Assembly (NCBI GenBank): GCA_964527735.1
Contig: CAZGPG010000001.1
Coordinates: forward strand, 124,001 to 188,000
Length of the DNA: 64,000 nucleotides
DNA from: JBEBVQ01 sp964527735
GTDB taxonomy: Bacteria; Bacteroidota; Bacteroidia; Chitinophagales; Chitinophagaceae
Reading direction: 5' to 3'
Below the pieces are notes generated by a model. The model did no database searches. It was not told where the DNA came from and saw only the letters and a program-made list of their open reading frames with translations. Below, piece after piece: positions 25,367 to 33,717 of this stretch. The first letter of the stretch is position 1; each line of letters starts with the position of its first letter. The translations under genes and the position numbers were made by a program.

Positions 25367-26623
25367 ATGCATTTTCAGGAATTAAACCTGATAGAACCTA
25401 TCCGTAAGGCTTTGGCTGCGGAAGGCTATCAACGGCCTACACCTATACAGGCCCAATCCATACCGCACGCCCTGCAGGGAAAAGACCTGCTCGGCTGCGC
25501 CCAGACCGGTACCGGTAAGACGGCCGCCTTTTCGATCCCGATGCTGCAATTGCTGCACGGGCGGTCAGGCAACGCATCCGGTTCCCGGCCCATTAAAGGG
25601 CTCATACTTACTCCTACCCGGGAGCTTGCAATACAAATAGGCGAGAGCATTGCTGTATATGGTCGTCATCTGCCGCTGAAGCACCTCGTCATCTTCGGCG
25701 GTGTGCCGCAGGGGGCACAAGTGCGTGCGCTCCGGGCCGGTACCGACATACTGGTAGCTACTCCGGGTCGCCTGCTCGACCTGATCGGTCAGCAGATCAT
25801 CCGGCTCGATCGTGTGGAGATATTTGTGCTCGACGAAGCAGACCGGATGCTCGATATGGGCTTCATCCACGATGTTCGGAAAGTGATCAAGCTGCTGCCT
25901 GCAAAGCGGCAAACGCTGTTCTTCTCCGCTACCATGCCGCCGGAAATTCAGAAGCTGTCGGACGCGATACTCACCAAACCGGTTCAGGTAGCTGTGACGC
26001 CGGTGTCGTCTACTGCAGAAACCGTAGCGCAGTCCATGTATTTTGTTGATAGAAATGACAAGAGAAAATTGCTGGCGCATCTGCTGAAGCATACGGCACT
26101 TGATAGCACGCTCGTGTTTACCCGTACCAAACATGGGGCGGATAAAGTTGTAAAAGAACTGGACAGGGTAGGGATACCGTCTGCCGCAATTCACGGTAAT
26201 AAATCGCAAAATGCCCGGCAACTGGCGCTGAAGAGATTCAAGTCAGGTGAGCTTCGGGTGCTGATCGCTACGGATATCGCTGCACGCGGGATCGACGTGG
26301 AAGCATTATCGCACGTGATCAATTACGAATTGCCGGATGTGGCAGAAACCTATGTGCACCGGATCGGACGTACCGGACGCGCCGGAGCCAGTGGCAAAGC
26401 CATCTCGTTTTGCGATGCCGAAGAAAAAGACGAACTGAAGCAGATACACAAACTCCTCGGCAGGGAAATACCGGTAGTAACGGAGCACCCTTTCCCCGCT
26501 GAAAACTCCGGGATAGTCCGGTTTACACCCCCTAAAAACAAAGATGTGGTAATGCCGGCCGGCGCCATGCGCAATGCCGCCAAACCACGCCGCCGTTTCA
26601 GGGAACGGGGAAGAAGTATATAA
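25367..26623 (+). CDS. DEAD-box ATP-dependent RNA helicase (RhlE-like)
   Basis: A 418-residue RNA helicase with the full motif set: Q motif YQRPTPIQAQSIP (about 21-33), Walker A AQTGTGKT (45-52), TPTRELA, TPGRLLDL, DEADRMLDMGF, SAT, then the second domain with LVFTRTKHGADKV, IATDIAARGIDV and HRIGRTGRAG. The first residues MHFQELNLIEPIRKALAAEG and the basic tail (KPRRRFRERGRS) fit RhlE-type enzymes of Bacteroidota, which remodel ribosomal or messenger RNA. Transcribed alone and divergent from the ABC exporter. Confidence 0.94.
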   Translation: MHFQELNLIEPIRKALAAEGYQRPTPIQAQSIPHALQGKDLLGCAQTGTGKTAAFSIPMLQLLHGRSGNASGSRPIKGLILTPTRELAIQIGESIAVYGRHLPLKHLVIFGGVPQGAQVRALRAGTDILVATPGRLLDLIGQQIIRLDRVEIFVLDEADRMLDMGFIHDVRKVIKLLPAKRQTLFFSATMPPEIQKLSDAILTKPVQVAVTPVSSTAETVAQSMYFVDRNDKRKLLAHLLKHTALDSTLVFTRTKHGADKVVKELDRVGIPSAAIHGNKSQNARQLALKRFKSGELRVLIATDIAARGIDVEALSHVINYELPDVAETYVHRIGRTGRAGASGKAISFCDAEEKDELKQIHKLLGREIPVVTEHPFPAENSGIVRFTPPKNKDVVMPAGAMRNAAKPRRRFRERGRSI

Positions 26624-26782
26624 TATAGCCCCGAGGGGAAGAGCGAAGAGCATGGAGCGAGAGCAAAAACTGCGTTACAGTTTCCCGACTTGTCCGATTT
26701 AGTGCGGCCTGAGGATTTTGGTAATAATTTCGCATAAGTGGGCCGGCACGGCTGCGCTCGTCAAATGCTCTTTGTTCTTTAT

Positions 26783-27433
26783 TTATATGGCCAACCCCAG
26801 TTTCAATGCTTTACTGACCATTGCCGCTGTGTTTTTTGCATCCAGTTTGAGTAATATGCTTACACGGTAATTTTCTACGGTGCCGGTGCTGAGAAATAAT
26901 TGCTCGGCTATTTCGGGGCAGGTCAGCCCGTTCACCAGCAACTGTAGTATTTCTTTCTCCCTGGGTGTGAGGGAGGATTTTGAGGAAACGGCTTTTTTTA
27001 TTTTGTGCGCGATCTGTTCCATTTTTTCTTTCATGGACTCTTCAATGAATATGTCTCCCTGAAAAACCGCTTCTATCGCTTTTACCAGTACTTTTTCTTC
27101 TGATGTTTTCAGGAGGTAGCCGTGCACCCCGTGTTTCATCATGTTATTGACATAGAGCGTGCTGTCAAAATTAGTGAGGATCAGAATTTTCAGATCCGGG
27201 TATTTTTTGAGGATCATGGGAGCCAGTTCATCTCCGGTTTTGCCGGGCATCTGGATATCAAGCAGCAATACATCCGGTAATATTCCTTCAAGGGCTGTCA
27301 GCAATTCATTGCCGTTCGGATATGTACCCGTAAGTGTAATATGCGGATACCGTAACAATACATGTTGCAGCCCCTGGATCATCATTGGATGATCGTCTGC
27401 TATGGCAATTTTTATGCTTTCCAATTCCTTCAT
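26783..27433 (-). CDS. NarL/FixJ-family response regulator
   Basis: A 216-residue regulator. The receiver domain shows the acidic pair D13/D14 (IADDHPM), phosphoacceptor D59 in VLLLDIQMPG, the LTNFDS switch and the conserved lysine in YLLKTS. The C-terminal LuxR-type helix-turn-helix is LTPREKEILQLLVNGLTCPEIAEQLFLSTGTVENYRVSI (positions about 150-190), with the two recognition helices clear. It lies 22 bases downstream of the TPR histidine kinase on the same strand and is almost surely its partner. Targets unknown. Confidence 0.95.
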   Translation of the reverse strand: MKELESIKIAIADDHPMMIQGLQHVLLRYPHITLTGTYPNGNELLTALEGILPDVLLLDIQMPGKTGDELAPMILKKYPDLKILILTNFDSTLYVNNMMKHGVHGYLLKTSEEKVLVKAIEAVFQGDIFIEESMKEKMEQIAHKIKKAVSSKSSLTPREKEILQLLVNGLTCPEIAEQLFLSTGTVENYRVSILLKLDAKNTAAMVSKALKLGLAI

Positions 27434-27455
27434 GTTATTAAGCTCATCTGCAATT

Positions 27456-29465
27456 TTATCCTCCGGCTAATTTAAGTTTTTCCAGTTCAAATTCGATATA
27501 AATAGTAGTACTTCTTCCTTTTGCAGACATAATGGAGATATTTCCCTGGAGCGCCTGGACACGGTAACGGAGGTTTTGCAGGCCAAAGCCGCCACTTTGC
27601 CCTTCAGTATCGAATCCCGTGCCATTGTCTTCAGCCATGATGCTCAGCTTTTCTTCGTGTTCCCGGATCTGGATTACAGCATAGGTGGCGTGGGCATGTT
27701 TGATGATGTTTTGTATCAGTTCCTGTGTGATACGGTATAATACCAGCTCCACAGCTTTATCCAGGCCTCCGAGATCGCCGTGCAGCTGCAGATCAATTTC
27801 CAGGTTATTGCCTGTGTTGATGCCATCGCAATACAGCACCAGTGCCTCTGCGAGGCTATTGCGGTTCAGCACGTCGGGCATGAGATTGTGTGCTGTTTTT
27901 CGTACTTCGGAAGTCGTATCCTGCAGCATACACAGGATATCATCGAGTCGTCCGATCTGTGCCAGCGCTGCATGCTCTTCCCGTACTGACCCGAGGTTCA
28001 GCTTGATGGATGCCAGCATACCGCCGATCCCGTCGTGCAGTTCTCTTGCGATGCGGGCGCGTTCTTTTTCTTCTCCTTTCATTACAGCCTTGAGCTGATC
28101 CAGTTCTTTTTCACGTTGCAGGTTCTGTATTTTCTCCTGCTGAAGCCTTTGTCGTTGCCTGTGGCTGCGATAGAGCGCTGCCAACAGTGTGAACAGGAAC
28201 AGCCCTCCTCCGGTCGCAATGAATATCCACCGTCTTTGCCGTTCCAGCCGGTGCTGCTGCTGCAGGATGAGAAGGTTATTCTGCATGATCACCTGATCCT
28301 TCTGGACGGTCCGGTACTTTACTTCAAGCTGACTGATATAGTTGATGTCTTCGGGTCGGGCGGTATGGTCTTTTAAATGCTGGTACGTTTTATAATGATC
28401 AGCCGCGCGTCTGTAATTTCCTGTAGTATGATAGAGATCTGCCAATTTTCCATAGATCGAAACCAATTGCCGATCATTGAACGCCTCGGCATCTTTTTTT
28501 GCCTGTATCCATGCGGCTTCTGCCTGCGGATACCGCTTCAGTCGCAAAAAGGCTTTCCCGATGTTAATGTATACGCCGATCTTCATATGTGGCGGTAAAT
28601 GAGCTTCCCCCTTTCGGGCACGTGTGAGATACCGCAATGCAGCCCGGGCATCATGCTTCCCCAGGTAAGCTTCCCCGAGGGTGATCAGCGGCAGATAGAT
28701 GAGGTCCGGATCATCGGATTTGTCAGCCAGATCCAGCGACGCATGTGCATAATGTAAGCTGCTGTCCCAGTTTTTTTCTTGTCCGTAAAGGTCTCCCTTA
28801 TTATTTAATATGACAGATAGATGGCCGATATTGGGACGGGGATACAGGCGTATCCATTTTTCGGCCTGATTGATGTGATACAACGCCATCTTCCGGAACG
28901 TCGACTGGTAAGGTTCGGGGAGGGCAGACAACAGTCCATAGCTGGAAATATGGTACAGGGCCTTTTTTTCTAAAGATGGATGTTTATCTACCAGCAGTCC
29001 TGCCTGATATAAATAAAATGCCGCCTGCTGGAATTTACCCTGTTGTGTATAGGTGTTAGCGATGTAGGCATATACTTTAGGGAGCTCATCTTCTGTAATA
29101 TAACGCATGACCTGCTGATAGACCAGGAGTGATTCCCGGTACATGTTTTTTTTCTGGTAAGACCGTGCCAGATAATACAGCGAAGAGGTCATGCCGAGAC
29201 GGAAGTTGATCCGGTTACTGGTTGTAAATGTTTCGCGTAACAGGATGATAGCGCTGTCTGATTTATGATTGCTCAGCTTTTTTGCGTATTCAATCCGCCG
29301 TAATATCGAAATGGTGTCCTCCTGCCACTCCGCTATATACACACTGTCCTGCTCCGGAAATACGAGTGCCTGGGGGGCAACATGCGAAGTGCCGGAGAGT
29401 TGGATAATACAGACCAGTATTATAGCCCTTAAACTGTTTCTGCTGCTGGCGGATAAACGTTTCAA
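27456..29465 (-). CDS. TPR-containing sensor histidine kinase (HisKA_3)
   Basis: A 669-residue kinase built like the one at 21270: signal-peptide-like N terminus, tetratricopeptide repeats over residues about 60-370, one membrane helix (WIFIATGGGLFLFTLLAALY, about 415-435), a coiled linker and the phosphoacceptor motif RELHDGIGGMLASI with H477. The ATPase lobe has ELIQNIIKHA, AEDNGTGF and GFGLQNLRYR. No ATG fits the N terminus; a TTG at 29465 gives the secretion signal and is the likely start. The NarL-type regulator follows 22 bases downstream, so this is a complete two-component system. Confidence 0.92.
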   Translation of the reverse strand: MKRLSASSRNSLRAIILVCIIQLSGTSHVAPQALVFPEQDSVYIAEWQEDTISILRRIEYAKKLSNHKSDSAIILLRETFTTSNRINFRLGMTSSLYYLARSYQKKNMYRESLLVYQQVMRYITEDELPKVYAYIANTYTQQGKFQQAAFYLYQAGLLVDKHPSLEKKALYHISSYGLLSALPEPYQSTFRKMALYHINQAEKWIRLYPRPNIGHLSVILNNKGDLYGQEKNWDSSLHYAHASLDLADKSDDPDLIYLPLITLGEAYLGKHDARAALRYLTRARKGEAHLPPHMKIGVYINIGKAFLRLKRYPQAEAAWIQAKKDAEAFNDRQLVSIYGKLADLYHTTGNYRRAADHYKTYQHLKDHTARPEDINYISQLEVKYRTVQKDQVIMQNNLLILQQQHRLERQRRWIFIATGGGLFLFTLLAALYRSHRQRQRLQQEKIQNLQREKELDQLKAVMKGEEKERARIARELHDGIGGMLASIKLNLGSVREEHAALAQIGRLDDILCMLQDTTSEVRKTAHNLMPDVLNRNSLAEALVLYCDGINTGNNLEIDLQLHGDLGGLDKAVELVLYRITQELIQNIIKHAHATYAVIQIREHEEKLSIMAEDNGTGFDTEGQSGGFGLQNLRYRVQALQGNISIMSAKGRSTTIYIEFELEKLKLAGG

Positions 29466-29558
29466 AATAATGATCTTGCTTTTCTGTTATGGCTGCTGTG
29501 ACGAATTGTAAATATTAATATGTAGTAAAGCCTATGTCTTTATCCTGCGGGTTAAAGA

Positions 29559-29566
29559 TACTTTTG
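29559..29566 (+). promoter_or_regulatory. -7 box candidate for the second propeller module
   Basis: TACTTTTG fits TAnnTTTG, 82 bases ahead of the ATG at 29648. Just before the gene, TAAAAATAACGTA is directly repeated (about 29623-29650 region) and could be a regulator site or a slip-strand duplication. Confidence 0.35.
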
Positions 29567-29647
29567 AAACATGGTCCGTCGCCATTGTTTGCAAACGACC
29601 TGTGGTTATAAGTAGTGTTCTAAAAATAACGTATAAAAATAACGTAC

Positions 29648-32600
29648 ATGACAAAAATTACCAACTTTTTTATCCTGAAAGCCTTATTGTTTTTTTCGGT
29701 TTTGTTATCATGTCTGCCCGGGTGGGGGAGGGGCACGGCTGAGTCGTTATTGTTCTCTGACACGGAAAGGATGCAAAGCCTGACAGGCCGCAAGGCCGGG
29801 TTATTCTTTATTGAGAATAAGGGGCAGATTACAGGTCCGGATCGCAGCGTCCGGAAGGATATTGATTTCCGGCTTTCGTCGGAACCATTGCATATTTTCG
29901 TCGGGAATAATCGTTTGCATTATCAATGGAACCGACAGGATGGAACCGGCGCAGTGTATGCGTATGGTATGGACGTAACACTGATGGGAGCCAATCCTCA
30001 TGCCCGATGGACAGCGACGGAAAGAGTGACGTACCGGGAGCATCGCATATTCGGTGAGAACCTTTCCGGAACTCTTGCAGCTGCTTACCGGAAAATCACT
30101 TGTCACGATGTTTACCCCGGGATAGACTGGGTGCTGTATATCAGTTCCCGTGATGGGGAAGAAATGCTTGAATACGATTTCGTGATCCGGCCGGGGGGTA
30201 ATGTGGCTGATATTCTCATACAATATGATGGTGCTACACGTTTGGAAAAAAGCGACAACGGCAGCCTGATGGTCATTACTCCTGAAGGGAGTATTACCGA
30301 ACACGCACCTTATAGTTTTCAGGCCTCAGACCGGCGCGTAGTGGCATCCCGTTTTTTGCTGGAAGATAATAGGGTGCGTTTTGTTACCGATCCTTATGAA
30401 GGTACGTTGGTAATAGACCCCACAGTAGCATGGGCTACTTATTTTGGGGGCGCCAAGACGGAAAAGGTGAACGGTGTAGCCTGTGATGCAGCAGGAAATG
30501 TTTATATCGTGGGTGAGACGAATAGTACGGCGGATATTGCGACATCTGCAACGGGATACCAGATTCTGAATGGAGGGTTGAAGGATGCTTTCCTGGCAAA
30601 ATACAATACAACAGGGCAGCTCTTGTGGGCTACTTACTTCGGTGGGTCGAATGATGATATCGCTCATTCGGTAGCCTGCGACCCGGATGGTAATGTGTAT
30701 ATAGCCGGACAAACAAGGGGCAATATGTCTATAAACGGTGGGCACCAGGTCAGTTTTGGTGGTGGTCCCTCAGATGCGTTCCTGGTAAAATTTGACGGCG
30801 ACGGGCAATTGCTATGGTCGTCTTATTATGGCGGCTCGCTTATAGATTATGGTTTTGGAGTTGCCTGTGATGCTGACGGTAATGTGTATCTCACCGGGCA
30901 AACACAGAGTAGTGATGATATCGCTTTCGGAGCAGACATTTACCAAAGCACGCTGCCTGGTGGAAATGATGCGTTCCTGGTCAAATTTAACACCTCAGGT
31001 CAGCGGCAGTGGGGAACTTATTATGGCGGACCTACGGCTTTTGATTTTTGCTATGGCATCGCCTGTGATGCCTTCGGTGGCGTGTATATTACAGGTCGTA
31101 CGGCAAGCGCTGCCGGCATAGCTTCTCCCGGTGCGCACATGACAGAACACATAGGAAATGTATTATCTGCGGATGCTTATCTGGCACGGTTTCACCAAAG
31201 CTCCGGTCAGCGTGACTGGGGTACTTATTATGGAGGGGCAGGAACCGCCGATGAAGGCCGGAGGATCGCCTGTGACGCATCTGGGAATGTATATCTTGCC
31301 GGGACGACCAATAGTGATACGGGTATTGCTACCAGTGGAGCTCATCAGGCAAACCGTTCCGGTACTTCGAATGATGCGTTCCTTGTAAAATTCAATATTT
31401 CAGGACAGCGTCAGTGGGGTACCTATTATGGTGGTACCGATGCGGAGCAGGGGCTGGGATTAGCCTGTGATGCTGCCGGTAATGTTTACCTGTCCGGGTC
31501 TACTGCCAGCACTTCGGGGATTGCTTTTGCGGGTTCCAGCGGAACCAACAGTCACCAGCCGGCTTTCGGAGGCGGTGTTGATGCTTTTCTGGTAAAGATA
31601 GATGGCTCCGGTCAGCGGTTATGGGGTACTTATTATGGCGGGACGGGTGATGATGTCAGTTACGGTGTAGCCTGTGATGGTGCCGGGAATGCGTGGCTGG
31701 CCGGCGGTACAAAGAGTGTTTCCGGCATTGCTACTGCCGGAAGTAAGCAGCCCGTTTTTGCGGGTGAAGAAGACGCCTTTCTGGTAAAGATCGGTTGTGT
31801 GGTCACGCAGCCTCCGGTGATTACGGGGACTAATGCTTTCTGCGCTACACACATCGGTACTATTGTGAGTTATTCTGTCCCTATCCTGAGCGGTGTAACA
31901 TCCTACACCTGGACGCTGCCTTCCGGTTGGACCGGTACCAGCACCACAAATACGATCAGTGCAACGGTAGGCAGTGCAGGCGGTACCATTAGTGTAACGG
32001 CCAACTTTCCCTGTGGTAGCAGCGCGCCGCAAACGCTGGCGGTCTCTGTCAGCGCCACACCGGTAATTACCCCGTCGGGGTCGACGGTGATCTGTCAGGG
32101 TGACAGCGTAGTGCTCAGCACAAGCTCGGTATCCGGCAATACGTATCAGTGGAAGAGGGATGGGGGGGACATAAACGGCGCTACCAACGCCAGCTATACT
32201 GTGACGACCGCGGGTGACCATGTGGTAGTGGTATCAGGTCCCGACTGCTCCGGAACCTCCGGTCCGGTTACCATTACGGTGAACCCCGTACCTGCGGCGG
32301 CGATTACGGCCGGCGGCCCGATGAAATTCTGTCCGGGGGGCAGCGTCACGCTGCAGGCCAATACCGGTGCGGGACTGAGCTATCAGTGGAAAGTTAATAG
32401 CGGTGATATTCCGGCTGCTACCAACGCTGCCCATACGGCTGCCACAAGCGGGGATTATACGGTTGTGGTCACCAATACGTATGCCTGTACGGCAACGGCA
32501 TCTGCAGTGCAGGTAACGGTATATCCCATTACTGTAGCTATTGCTGTGCCCGGTGCTCCGGACCTGGAATTCTGTCCGGGCGACAGTCTCCTGATGATCG

Positions 32601-33715
32601 GGCATACTGGTTCCGGTCCCGGCGCAGCAAATTATCAATGGTTGCGTAACGGCTCGCCGGTCGGCGGCGCTACCTCGTTTTTCCATATAACGCATACCAG
32701 CGGCGATTACGCCATCAGGGTCGTGGATACCAACGGCTGTACGGGAACTTCGGCCGCTATGACCGTGACGGCATATCCCGGCCCCGGAGCACAGATAACG
32801 ACATCAGGCAATACCATTCTTTGTCCCGGCGACAGCATCGGTCTGCAGGCTAATGCCGGCGCCGGTTATACATATCTCTGGCTGGAGGGCAACAACGTGT
32901 TACAGAACGATACCACCTCTTCCTACAAGGCAGGTAATGCAGGCAATTACCTGGTTGTTGTGTCGGATGGCCATTGCACAGACACTTCCCAAACGGTACC
33001 GGTGACCACAGCGTCTGCTCCGGATGCGGTGATCACACCCGCCGGCGTCGTCAGCCTGTGCGCCGGCGACAGTATCGTGCTGGATGCGGGTGGTTCTGGC
33101 GGGCTTGTTTATCAATGGTACCGCAATGACACTTCTGTTATCGGAGCGGGCAGCGCCACACATGCGGTACGGGAAACAGGAGACTATACCGTAACAGTTA
33201 CCAACAGCAGCAACTGCAGCGATACCGCCACGCCGGTTACGGTGACCGTTCATCCTCTTCCTGCAATGCCTGAGGTCCGGCAGCAGGGGAAAGTGTTGTA
33301 TGTGACGGGACATTATAACACTTATCAATGGTATCGCGACGGACAGCGTATAACCGGCGCCATTGATTCAACTTACACCTATGTGCAGGACGGTCCCTAC
33401 ACAGTTGCCGTAACAGATACAAACGGCTGTACCATCGTATCCCAGCCTTATGCACCGGTCTTCATCAGTACGATCCGGGGAGCGCATATGAAAGTTGATA
33501 TTTTCCCGAATCCTGCAAAAACAGAGATATATTTGAATGCACCGTTACCGGTAAATGCTTCCGTCTACAGTTCGGATGGGCGGAAGCTGCTGGAACAGCG
33601 CCAGGCTGTCCGGATGTATATCGGCGACCTGCCGGATGGTGTGTATTTCATCCGGCTGACCGACGGGGAAGGGCATATTTTGCAAACCGGAAAAATTATC
33701 AAGCAGGGCAACTGA
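29648..33715 (+). CDS. Giant SBBP beta-propeller protein with seven PKD/Ig-like domains and T9SS type A tail
   Basis: A secreted protein of 1355 residues, a larger paralogue of the product at 4770. After the signal peptide and the FIENKGQITGPD N-terminal domain, seven SBBP repeats (WGTYYGG...GNVYLAG) at about residues 260-710 form one propeller. A PKD-like domain (SYTWTLPSGWTG) and six Ig-like repeats follow, each with a CPGDS-type strand, YQW core and a TxxGDYTVVV strand. The end is a type A sorting tail (IFPNPAKTEIYL to LQTGKIIKQGN). The Ig repeats probably act as a stalk that holds the propeller off the surface. Two bases separate its stop from the next ATG, so the type B protein is co-translated. 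Ligand unknown. Confidence 0.87.
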   Translation: MTKITNFFILKALLFFSVLLSCLPGWGRGTAESLLFSDTERMQSLTGRKAGLFFIENKGQITGPDRSVRKDIDFRLSSEPLHIFVGNNRLHYQWNRQDGTGAVYAYGMDVTLMGANPHARWTATERVTYREHRIFGENLSGTLAAAYRKITCHDVYPGIDWVLYISSRDGEEMLEYDFVIRPGGNVADILIQYDGATRLEKSDNGSLMVITPEGSITEHAPYSFQASDRRVVASRFLLEDNRVRFVTDPYEGTLVIDPTVAWATYFGGAKTEKVNGVACDAAGNVYIVGETNSTADIATSATGYQILNGGLKDAFLAKYNTTGQLLWATYFGGSNDDIAHSVACDPDGNVYIAGQTRGNMSINGGHQVSFGGGPSDAFLVKFDGDGQLLWSSYYGGSLIDYGFGVACDADGNVYLTGQTQSSDDIAFGADIYQSTLPGGNDAFLVKFNTSGQRQWGTYYGGPTAFDFCYGIACDAFGGVYITGRTASAAGIASPGAHMTEHIGNVLSADAYLARFHQSSGQRDWGTYYGGAGTADEGRRIACDASGNVYLAGTTNSDTGIATSGAHQANRSGTSNDAFLVKFNISGQRQWGTYYGGTDAEQGLGLACDAAGNVYLSGSTASTSGIAFAGSSGTNSHQPAFGGGVDAFLVKIDGSGQRLWGTYYGGTGDDVSYGVACDGAGNAWLAGGTKSVSGIATAGSKQPVFAGEEDAFLVKIGCVVTQPPVITGTNAFCATHIGTIVSYSVPILSGVTSYTWTLPSGWTGTSTTNTISATVGSAGGTISVTANFPCGSSAPQTLAVSVSATPVITPSGSTVICQGDSVVLSTSSVSGNTYQWKRDGGDINGATNASYTVTTAGDHVVVVSGPDCSGTSGPVTITVNPVPAAAITAGGPMKFCPGGSVTLQANTGAGLSYQWKVNSGDIPAATNAAHTAATSGDYTVVVTNTYACTATASAVQVTVYPITVAIAVPGAPDLEFCPGDSLLMIGHTGSGPGAANYQWLRNGSPVGGATSFFHITHTSGDYAIRVVDTNGCTGTSAAMTVTAYPGPGAQITTSGNTILCPGDSIGLQANAGAGYTYLWLEGNNVLQNDTTSSYKAGNAGNYLVVVSDGHCTDTSQTVPVTTASAPDAVITPAGVVSLCAGDSIVLDAGGSGGLVYQWYRNDTSVIGAGSATHAVRETGDYTVTVTNSSNCSDTATPVTVTVHPLPAMPEVRQQGKVLYVTGHYNTYQWYRDGQRITGAIDSTYTYVQDGPYTVAVTDTNGCTIVSQPYAPVFISTIRGAHMKVDIFPNPAKTEIYLNAPLPVNASVYSSDGRKLLEQRQAVRMYIGDLPDGVYFIRLTDGEGHILQTGKIIKQGN

Positions 33716-33717
33716 TC

